The notes under the pieces: generated by a model | What the model saw: the letters and a program-made list of their open reading frames with translations, nothing else | Told to the model about the DNA's origin: nothing | Database searches by the model: none | Assembly: GCA_011390955.1 (NCBI GenBank) | Contig: JAABRM010000002.1 | Location: 62,001-126,000 of the forward strand | Direction: 5' to 3' | Length of the DNA: 64,000 nt | Source: Oscillatoriales cyanobacterium | GTDB lineage: Bacteria > Cyanobacteriota > Cyanobacteriia > Cyanobacteriales > Laspinemataceae | Position numbers and translations under genes: made by a program | In this document: positions 1-6,599 of the stretch, in pieces | How the letters are laid out: each line of letters opens with the position of its first letter | How positions within the stretch are numbered: position 1 is the first letter of the stretch

Positions 1-251
1 TGCAACAAAGAATTTTTGACCCATTTTTTACCACGAAACCAGTAGGAAAAGGCACAGGTTTAGGGTTATCCATTAGCTATCAAATTGTGGTACAGAAACA
101 TCGCGGTTCCCTAATATGCAAATCAGAACCAGGGCAAGGTACAACATTTTATATTGAAATTCCGGTGCGGCAACCAAAAATCTCGAAAATTTCTGCGGAA
201 AAACATCATGTCACCGTTGATAAATTGGCAGCTTATCCCGCAATTGCTTAA
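1..251 (+). CDS. Sensor histidine kinase, C-terminal fragment (cut by window start)
   Basis: The reading frame is open from base 3 to the TAA at 249-251. It encodes the end of a HATPase_c domain: a DPFFTTK F-box, a [10 protein letters not shown]2-box and a [11 protein letters not shown] ending. These are the ATP-lid and final beta strands of a sensor kinase of the group with the F-box DPFFTTK. About 30 residues follow the domain with no recognisable motif. The sensory and dimerisation parts lie outside the window, so the signal and partner regulator are unknown. Confidence 0.9.
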   Translation, partial: QQRIFDPFFTTKPVGKGTGLGLSISYQIVVQKHRGSLICKSEPGQGTTFYIEIPVRQPKISKISAEKHHVTVDKLAAYPAIA

Positions 252-650
252 GGGATATTTACTGGTCAGCCTTTAGGGATCGGCGATCGCGGATATGCGA
301 TCGCATAAGTAGATGAACATAATTATGTTCATCTACTTATATTATCTGGGGTTTAAATCGCTTTCTATGAATCTGCAAACCTTTTCATATTCATAGACTA
401 ATATTTAAAAAGATTTAAACATAAAAAGAATAATCAAAACCAGAAAATATTAAAACTTTATAACGATTCAGCGGCATGGATAATTTTTGCTGTTAGGCTA
501 CTAAATCAGGCAGAATCAAAGAATTGCTCTTCAAATTATTGCCGATCTAATCGTTATCAGCCAAAGCAATCAGAGAAATTTTGGCTCGCTCCTATAGAAA
601 GATGAAAGGGCAATTTCACCAAAATCTGCCAAATAGTTCCAGTAGTTTTC
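252..650. other. Intergenic region with two palindromes
   Basis: No gene is supported here. It holds a 14-bp HIP1-centred palindrome at about 295-308 and directly after it a perfect 36-bp palindrome (305-340, annotated separately). The rest is AT-rich leader DNA ahead of the next gene; no clear promoter could be fixed. Confidence 0.6.
305..340. repeat. Perfect 36-bp palindrome, solo-TIR form of the TA-target MITE
   Basis: Bases 305-340 equal their own reverse complement. The half-site ATAAGTAGATGAACATAAT matches the end of the MITE copies at 16554-16698 and 24169-24311 (ATAAGTAGGTGAACATAAT), with one difference. It therefore looks like two MITE ends joined head to head with the interior lost, flanked by TA on each side. 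It could also form a cruciform or act as a hairpin terminator for the upstream kinase. Confidence 0.75.
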
Positions 651-2594
651 GTGAATAAATTGTTCAGGAAGTTTATGGCACCAATAAATTCGCTTCCTAA
701 TTTTAAGTTACCTCCAGAACTGATCGATATTCTCCAATCCTGTCCCAGCTTTACCTTTGCCTCAAACGTGGAGGAACTGATCGACTTGGCGGTTCGGGAT
801 GCCCAGTCCAATACCTCAATGCCCGGTTATCACGAAGTAGCATACGAAATTCCCGGTCGGGGCAAAGTAGTTGAAGCGGTGGTATGCAAAGTTAAAAATG
901 GTATCTGCGCTAACTATACCGAGCCCTATATGCGACGGCGCGATCCCGATTGCATGGTGATTGGTGACGACCAACCCACCAATAAAAAGACCTTTGATTC
1001 CCGGTATGGCTCTGATTTTGACACCCTGCGATCGCAGACTTTTGAATGGCTGAAAACCCAGGAACTGGCCTTATTTGTATTCGTGGCTGGGGTTCAAGGC
1101 AAAGGCCCAGAGATCGTAGTTGTGGCACCAGCCAATGCCGGATTTTTTGCTTTTGGACTATCCTTGCTCCAAGGAATTCACGACCCAGCCAGCTTAGGTC
1201 CAGAATTTTCCCTAGGCGGGGTCATCTATGTGGCTCCGCCTTTCCGCCATACAGTCTTTGGCGGCAAACAAGTGGTAGTCCACAATCGTTGTCCTGGTTT
1301 GCACGAAATTTTCAGCTACAACCTCTATCCTGGGCCGAGTGCCAAAAAAGGGATTTACGGCATTCTGTTAACTTTGGGCGAACAAGAAAACTGGATTACC
1401 GCTCACGCTTCCACCGTTAGAGTCGTCACTCCCTACGATAATCACATCACCTTGATGCATGAAGGGGCAAGTGGCGGCGGTAAAAGCGAAATGCTGGAGC
1501 AAATTCACCGCCGGTTTGACGGTAGCCTCCTGCTGGGGAAAAATATCACCACTGGAGACGAGCGCACCTTAATCTTGCCCAGAGGCTGCGAATTGCATCC
1601 TGTCACCGATGACATGGCATTGTGCCATCCCAGTCTCCGCAGACCGGAAAATCAAGATAAGCTGGCGGTGATGGATGCAGAAAATGCCTGGTTTGTTCGC
1701 CTGAACCATATCACTCGCTACGGCACAGACCCCGCCCTGGAAGAATTGACCATCCATCCCCCGCAACCCCTGCTATTCCTGAATGTTGATGCGCCTCCTC
1801 ATAGCACTGCCCTGATTTGGGATCATATTGAGGACGCACCGGGTCAACCTTGCCCCAACCCCCGTGTGGTGATTCCGCGAGCAATTATCCCGCAAGTGGT
1901 GAACCGCCCCGTAAGTGTGGATATTCGCAGTTTTGGGGTACGCACTCCTCCCTGTACTAAGGAATTGCCCAGTTATGGAATTATCGGTTTACTGCATTTT
2001 CTGCCACCAGCCCTAGCTTGGCTGTGGCGACTGGTTGCCCCTCGCGGCTACGCTAACCCCAGCATCGTGCAAAAAGAAGGGATGACTTCGGAGGGGGTCG
2101 GTTCTTATTGGCCTTTTGCCACGGGTCGGCGGGTGATTCAAGCGAATTTAATTCTGCAACAAATTGTTTCTACTCCTAAAGTGCGTTATGTTTTATGTCC
2201 CAATCAGCATATTGGGGCTTGGGAAGTGGGCTTTATGCCTCAGTGGATCGCACGGGAATATCTCGCTCGTCGTGGTGGCGCTCGAATTAGTCGCGAGCAA
2301 GCGGTGGCTTCTCGTTGTTCCCTGCTGGGCTATACTCTGCGATCGATGATTGTGGAAGGCCAAACTATTGGTAATTGGTTTTTTCGGGTCAATTTACAGC
2401 CGGAGGTCGGGGATGAAGCTTTCGATCGCGGTGCAGAAATTCTCAAGGAATTTTTTGACCAGCAAATTAAGCAGTTTCTCGAACCGGATCTTGACCCCGT
2501 AGGTCGAGAGATTATCGATTGCTGTTTATCTAATGGCACCCTGCAAGATTATGAACGCTTGATTCCTTATCCCGTGGTGGTGAACGAAAGTTAA
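651..2594 (+). CDS. DUF4914-type P-loop protein, possibly PEPCK-like
   Basis: A 647-residue soluble protein starting at GTG 651; an ATG at 675 (residue 9) is an equally possible start. It has a P-loop, GASGGGKSE, at residues 272-279, of the kind found in PEP-carboxykinase/HPr-kinase-like folds, followed by a hydrophobic FLNVDAP strand at about 380 and a GSYWPFATGRR segment near 480. The overall sequence resembles the uncharacterised DUF4914 family as I remember it; that assignment is from recall and not from a search. No transmembrane segment or signal peptide is seen. It stands alone, with repeat-rich DNA on its 3' side and an oppositely oriented arsR-type gene beyond. A nucleotide-dependent kinase or carboxykinase-like activity is an inference. 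Confidence 0.6.
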   Translation: MNKLFRKFMAPINSLPNFKLPPELIDILQSCPSFTFASNVEELIDLAVRDAQSNTSMPGYHEVAYEIPGRGKVVEAVVCKVKNGICANYTEPYMRRRDPDCMVIGDDQPTNKKTFDSRYGSDFDTLRSQTFEWLKTQELALFVFVAGVQGKGPEIVVVAPANAGFFAFGLSLLQGIHDPASLGPEFSLGGVIYVAPPFRHTVFGGKQVVVHNRCPGLHEIFSYNLYPGPSAKKGIYGILLTLGEQENWITAHASTVRVVTPYDNHITLMHEGASGGGKSEMLEQIHRRFDGSLLLGKNITTGDERTLILPRGCELHPVTDDMALCHPSLRRPENQDKLAVMDAENAWFVRLNHITRYGTDPALEELTIHPPQPLLFLNVDAPPHSTALIWDHIEDAPGQPCPNPRVVIPRAIIPQVVNRPVSVDIRSFGVRTPPCTKELPSYGIIGLLHFLPPALAWLWRLVAPRGYANPSIVQKEGMTSEGVGSYWPFATGRRVIQANLILQQIVSTPKVRYVLCPNQHIGAWEVGFMPQWIAREYLARRGGARISREQAVASRCSLLGYTLRSMIVEGQTIGNWFFRVNLQPEVGDEAFDRGAEILKEFFDQQIKQFLEPDLDPVGREIIDCCLSNGTLQDYERLIPYPVVVNES

Positions 2595-2628
2595 AAATTC
2601 AGCGATCGACAGCGATCGGCAGCAGAGG

Positions 2629-2810
2629 AGCAGAGGAGCAGAGGAGCAGAGGAGCAGAGGAGCAGAGGAGCAGAGGAGCAGGGGAGCGGGAGTGCCCGCC
2701 ATCAGCGGGGGAAAACAATTAACAATTGACAATTGACAATTAAACAGATAGATTATCAATTATCAATTATCAATTATCAATTATCAATTATCAATTATCA
2801 ATTATTCCCT
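2629..2810. repeat. Composite satellite array: 8-bp then 7-bp tandem repeats
   Basis: From about 2632 to 2685 the unit AGCAGAGG (8 bp) repeats about seven times. After a GC-rich spacer with the motif CGCCATCAGCGG, a 7-bp unit of the CAATTGA type repeats at 2717-2745. A 7-bp unit ATTATCA then repeats about seven times at 2752-2803. The same module order recurs in arrays near 6.4, 52.5, 55.7 and 63.3 kb. The 7-bp parts fit the short tandemly repeated repetitive (STRR) sequences known from cyanobacteria. Confidence 0.9.
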
Positions 2811-2851
2811 CTGCCCCTCCGCTCCGGAAGCTCGTTGGCGGCCCCTCCGCC

Positions 2852-3172
2852 TCACTCTAGTTTTTCCAAAGTTTCCCGCACGTCAACTAGGTGGTTGTTA
2901 AACACTTCCAAGGCGGCATCTAGCACTTTAAAAATCGCCAAATCGCGGATTGAGTAAAACACCTGGTTGCCTTGCTTGCGAGCGATCACCAAGTTACTGC
3001 GACGCAATACCGTCAGTTGATGAGAAACCGAAGAGGCTTCCAACTCCAGATAGTGAGCAATATCATTGACGCTTTTTTCTCCTGTACGCAGGGTATCCAG
3101 AATTTGAATGCGGATCGGATTAGAAAGCACCTTGAAAAAATCTGCCTTAAAGTAACTTGCTGGAAAACGCAT
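2852..3172 (-). CDS. ArsR/SmtB-family winged-helix regulator
   Basis: A 106-residue protein with the ArsR-type winged helix: FFKVLSNPIRIQIL at residues 12-25, a recognition helix ELEASSVSHQLTVLRRSNLV, and a wing RKQGNQVFYSIRD. It would bind operator DNA as a dimer. There is no cysteine anywhere in the protein, so the classical ArsR/CadC thiol metal sites are absent; it may sense something else or use an N/O-type site. Its C-terminal codons abut the composite repeat array. No adjacent metal transporter or sulfur gene is present, so the ligand cannot be inferred. Confidence 0.85.
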   Translation of the reverse strand: MRFPASYFKADFFKVLSNPIRIQILDTLRTGEKSVNDIAHYLELEASSVSHQLTVLRRSNLVIARKQGNQVFYSIRDLAIFKVLDAALEVFNNHLVDVRETLEKLE

Positions 3173-3315
3173 TTGAATATTTTAGGGTGTTATTTTTTTA
3201 TTTTTATCGGACTGCCGCACTCATGTAATGCGGGGCTTTTTCTCGGAGAAGAGCCCCGACAAAATCCTAGATAGAAAATAGCGGCGCAAGTCTTACTGTA
3301 TAACGCTGAGAAGTG
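3173..3315. promoter_or_regulatory. arsR upstream region with GC-rich hairpin
   Basis: The stem CGGGGCT (3231-3237) pairs with AGCCCCG (3252-3258) and extends into the TTTTCTC/GGAGAA loop. A smaller overlapping stem, CCGCA/TGCGG, lies at 3215-3233. This is the 5' side of the ArsR-type gene and the 3' side of the truncated gene that ends at 3316. It could be a leader hairpin or a weak terminator; no uridine tract follows on the minus strand. Confidence 0.45.
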
Positions 3316-3975
3316 CTATAAACGTTGATGAATTGTTAATCTGTGCCAATGTTTGGGGAAGGCTTGGCGACCAATTACTTCAACGGCTGTTTGATAGTGA
3401 GTAAAGGCTTGCGATAGATTGGCTGCCCGATCGCCCATCAGCCTTTCTGCATAAGCAAATGCTAGATTGTTGTGAATTTGTCCCCAGGGTTGAGAAAATT
3501 TTTCTGACTCTAGTAGATGTAACGCTGTTTCACCACAGGCGATCGCTACTTCTCGGCGGTACACTTTTTGCCCATCGGACAATTTCCAGATTAAACCGCC
3601 AAAATCGACCAAAACCGAAGCAAAGGTAAATTGCTGATGCTGAGAAAGACTCCCAGGGGCTTGAGTAGACAGCCATTGTTGTAAATGATTCGGTAAAGAT
3701 TTGATTATTTCTAAATTCTCCGCTAAGAATATGGAGACTTTTTGGGGTTCCACCTGATACGGAAATATCACCGATAAAATTTCCGTTAACAATGCGGCAA
3801 GTATTGGGGCTTGTTTTTGGCGGGTTTCCAGGGTTTGCGCCACCAAAGCCCCACTTTTATGACTGAGTTGTTCCCAGTTTTCCGATAACTCTAGAGGGCC
3901 GATCTCTGGTGGATGGAATTTAACTCGCTGGTGCGATCGCCCATGAGAAAGCGTTGAAAATCGTTCTTCCTGCAT
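3316..3975 (-). pseudogene. Truncated TPR-type protein (probable 5' remnant of a larger TPR/CHAT-like gene)
   Basis: A 219-residue product. The last 70 residues contain NNLAFAYAERLMGDRAANLSQAFTHYQTAVEVIGRQAFPKHW, written here in two parts: NNLAFAYAERLMGDRAAN, then LSQAFTHYQTAVEVIG. This is the tetratricopeptide unit that in cyanobacteria normally repeats many times ahead of a CHAT or similar domain. Here the protein stops eleven residues after the first unit, so it looks like a 5' remnant. The first 150 residues are helical without a recognised motif. It may still be expressed as a short protein. Stand-alone position; function unknown. Confidence 0.55.
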
Positions 3976-4366
3976 AATTTAAGCTCTTGCGATCAAATTT
4001 TGTTTGTATATGTAGAACTTGGCTGCATTGGCTGCATATTGATGGTTGCGGCAATCCCAAGGCTATTTGTGCTCTAAAACTATGGTGTCTCATTTGCGAA
4101 GTTCTCCTGGTAAGGATTTTTACCAGAGTGAGTCAATTACACCATCAGACCCTAACTTTGTGATTAAACGCTGACTTGTTTCCCCGATCGCGAAATCACT
4201 ATCGCTTGCGACACTGGTATGGGCGATCGATTGCCCCCATCACGTTGGATCCGATCCCATTAGCATCCTTTGATCCTGGGTTTTGCGCCCCGAATTTGCT
4301 ATGACTTGCCAATGGGCGATGGTTTCTGAGAAACTAGCGAATATCATTTTCAGGAGAAGTCAGATT
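3976..4366. other. Intergenic region, nothing recognised
   Basis: About 390 bases between divergent genes. Some HIP1-type palindromes are present (for example near 4220-4230). No gene, RNA or clear repeat was found. It should contain promoters for both neighbours. Confidence 0.5.
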
Positions 4367-4849
4367 ATGGCAGCAAATAACGAAGCTTCTTGGGAGTTGG
4401 GACACGATCTGTATGTGCCAATTTTGTATCAAGGTTCATTAGCAGGGTTTTGCAGCCCTGAATATTCTGAAGAAATCATAGAAATTTTGAATCAAGAAGA
4501 AAGACTTCGCAAAGCTTTACGGATCGCTTGTTTAGATTTGTTGCGTCAAGCTGGGGCAGATTCCAGTAAAGTCGATGCGCTGATGAAAAAGTATCTGAGT
4601 CTGGCTGAACGGCCTAAGTTTGGCCCAAGAGCGATCGCCTTTCTCTTGCGGGAAAGACAACAAGATTTACAGGTCAGTACCCAAGAATTTGTCAAATTTT
4701 GCGATACTTTCAAACTCTCTCCCAAGCAACTCCAAAGTATTTTTGCCGGAAAATCCATCGAGCCAAGTTTAATTTCCCCAATTGCGAGAATTTTAGGCAA
4801 AACTAATGCCGAAGTGGAAGAAGTTCTTTATGGAACACCAGACTCATAG
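4367..4849 (+). CDS. Conserved-looking hypothetical protein, 160 residues
   Basis: The start is set at ATG 4367 because AGGAG (4352-4356) lies ten bases upstream; the frame is open to a TTG at 4283 but that has no ribosome site. The protein begins MAANNEASWELGHDLYVP, has a helical middle (RLRKALRIACLDLLRQAG), and a C-terminal part STQEFVKFCDTFKLSPKQL followed by SLISPIARILGKTNAEVEEV. The last part resembles a helix-turn-helix or small helical bundle. I do not recognise the family. It is monocistronic. Confidence 0.65.
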   Translation: MAANNEASWELGHDLYVPILYQGSLAGFCSPEYSEEIIEILNQEERLRKALRIACLDLLRQAGADSSKVDALMKKYLSLAERPKFGPRAIAFLLRERQQDLQVSTQEFVKFCDTFKLSPKQLQSIFAGKSIEPSLISPIARILGKTNAEVEEVLYGTPDS

Positions 4850-5145
4850 TCGGCGCTATCTTGGTAATGGCTGGTAAAAAATAATATTATAAAAATATAG
4901 CCTAAAAATCAATCATGGGCTATTATTTTCTGGCTTTTCCTGTTTTTTCTCATTATTTTCGTTAGTTAAATAATCTTCATTTTTTATAATAAGGTGAAGC
5001 AATCCGAGCGATAAATAATATTAATTATTTCATATATAGAAACAAATAAAAGTATTAGTTGTTTTATGATTTTTTTGTGATTTATTCTGGGGATGAATCT
5101 TGTAAGTAATTTCAAGACTCATCCCCAGAATCACGCCAACTAAAA
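4850..5145. other. AT-rich intergenic region, nothing recognised
   Basis: This stretch lies between two convergent genes. It is very AT-rich, with many TTATTAT and ATAATA runs. Apart from the desaturase terminator at its right edge, no gene or repeat family was seen. Confidence 0.5.
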
Positions 5146-5175
5146 AGATTGGCGATCGCTCTCGATCGCCAATCT
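5146..5175 (-). terminator. Rho-independent terminator of desB
   Basis: A perfect 13-bp inverted repeat: arm AGATTGGCGATCG (5146-5158), loop of 4, arm CGATCGCCAATCT (5163-5175). On the minus strand it is followed by TTTTTA and lies eight bases past the desaturase stop codon. The arms contain a HIP1 half-site. Confidence 0.85.
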
Positions 5176-5182
5176 TAGAAAT

Positions 5183-6268
5183 CTATTTGTTGTCTAGGGT
5201 AGTTTTAGCTTGGTAATAAACTTGTCCGCCCTGATTGGGGACAAAATGACAAGTTTTGTAAGCACGCCAGAAAGCCTCAAAGACTGACCGCTCGGATTTA
5301 CGGTAGTAATCTCCTAAAATCGGTTTAATGGCCTCAGTAGCCGCTTTGATATGGTAGTGAGGAATGCTCAAGAAAATATGATGGACGACGTGGGTGCCAA
5401 TATTATGGTGGATATTGTTGATCAACCCATAATCATGGTCAACGGTGGAAAGCGCACCTTTGAGAAAATACCAGTCATCACCGCGATACCAGGGGATGTC
5501 AGGATCCGTATGATGCAGAAAGGTGACGAAATCCAGCCACATCACGAAGACAATATAAGGGCCGAGGTAGTATTTCACCAGCCACATAAAGCCCCATTGA
5601 TAGGTGAGGAAACCTAATAAGCCAACCATCAGACTCCAGCAGATGGTGCTAGTAATCACATCCCATTTTTCCGAGGGCTTAAATAGGGGACTACCGGGCA
5701 TAAAATGAGATCCACCTGGTCTTTCCGGCGAACGTTTAAATAAGTAAAGGGGATAGACCAGGAGTAAAGCCCACTCGAAGCGCAAGAATTTTTCATACCA
5801 GAGCATTTGCTCGTAGGTAGATTGTTTGACCGGATACCAGCTTTCATCGGTGTCCAGGTTGCCGGTGTTTTGGTGATGAGTCCGGTGACTGATTCTCCAG
5901 CCGTGGAAAGGCACGAGGATGGGGGTATGGGAAAGATGACCGAAGAGGTCATTGACCCATTTATGGCGAGAAAATGAACGATGTCCGCAGTCGTGTCCCA
6001 CCACGAATAATGCCCAGAACATGGTGCCTTGCATGAACCAGAAGACTGGCCAGAAGAACCAGGAGTCTAGGGTATGCGCGATCGCATATAGTCCCGCGAT
6101 GATCCCTATATCCAGAAAAAAGTATGAGAGCGATCGCCCTGTCGAAGGTTGAAAGCATTCTGCGGGAATCGCTGCCTTTAACTGTTGTAAAGTAAATGGC
6201 GGATTGGACGTTGTTTTTGAAACTTCCTCTGTGCGAGGCAGGTTGAACTCGAGAGTGTTTACTTGCAC
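5183..6268 (-). CDS. desB: Membrane fatty acid desaturase, omega-3 (Delta15) type
   Basis: 361 residues. It carries the three histidine boxes of di-iron acyl-lipid desaturases: HDCGH (92-96), HRTHH (128-132) and HVVHH (293-297). Hydrophobic segments lie at about 50-66, 72-92, 165-175 and 205-245. The HRTHH box and the ending HHIFLSIPHYHIKAA fit the omega-3 group (DesB and plastid FAD7/8) better than the Delta12 group. It would insert the omega-3 double bond in membrane lipid acyl chains, using ferredoxin as electron donor. This is known in cyanobacteria as a cold response, but no cold-regulatory motif was identified. Gene symbol by family resemblance. A strong terminator follows the gene. Confidence 0.88.
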   Translation of the reverse strand: MQVNTLEFNLPRTEEVSKTTSNPPFTLQQLKAAIPAECFQPSTGRSLSYFFLDIGIIAGLYAIAHTLDSWFFWPVFWFMQGTMFWALFVVGHDCGHRSFSRHKWVNDLFGHLSHTPILVPFHGWRISHRTHHQNTGNLDTDESWYPVKQSTYEQMLWYEKFLRFEWALLLVYPLYLFKRSPERPGGSHFMPGSPLFKPSEKWDVITSTICWSLMVGLLGFLTYQWGFMWLVKYYLGPYIVFVMWLDFVTFLHHTDPDIPWYRGDDWYFLKGALSTVDHDYGLINNIHHNIGTHVVHHIFLSIPHYHIKAATEAIKPILGDYYRKSERSVFEAFWRAYKTCHFVPNQGGQVYYQAKTTLDNK

Positions 6269-6349
6269 TTGAATTTTGTTGTAAGTAGAAATGAAATGAC
6301 AGAATTGATTTTGCCTTCACATAGCTTTACAGGTAGTGGGTTATAAAGT

Positions 6350-6599
6350 CAAGCGTTGGTTGTTGGTTGTTGGTTGTTGGTTGTTGGTTGTTGGTTGTTG
6401 GTTGTTGGTGGTTGGTGGTTGGTGGTTGGTGGTTGGTGGTTTGCCCCTCCGCACCTCCGCCGATGGCGGGCCCCCTGCCCCCTGCCCCTCCGCCGATGGC
6501 GGGCACCCCTGCCCCTCCGCTCCCCCGCTCCCCTGCCCCTCCGCTCCCCCCCCCACACCCTACACCCTACACCCTACACCCCCACACCCCGATCGCACA
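6350..6599. repeat. Composite satellite array: TTGGTTG heptamers, GC-rich octamer-like units, ACCCTAC heptamers
   Basis: Bases 6355-6410 are a 7-bp TTGGTTG array, which grades into GGTGGTT units to about 6440. From 6441 to 6550 there are C-rich units (CCCCTGCC/CCTCCGCT) and two copies of CCGATGGCGGG. Then about four ACCCTAC heptamers run at 6555-6580. It sits between desB and the 3' end of recG. Short open frames across it on both strands are artefacts of the repeat. Confidence 0.9.
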
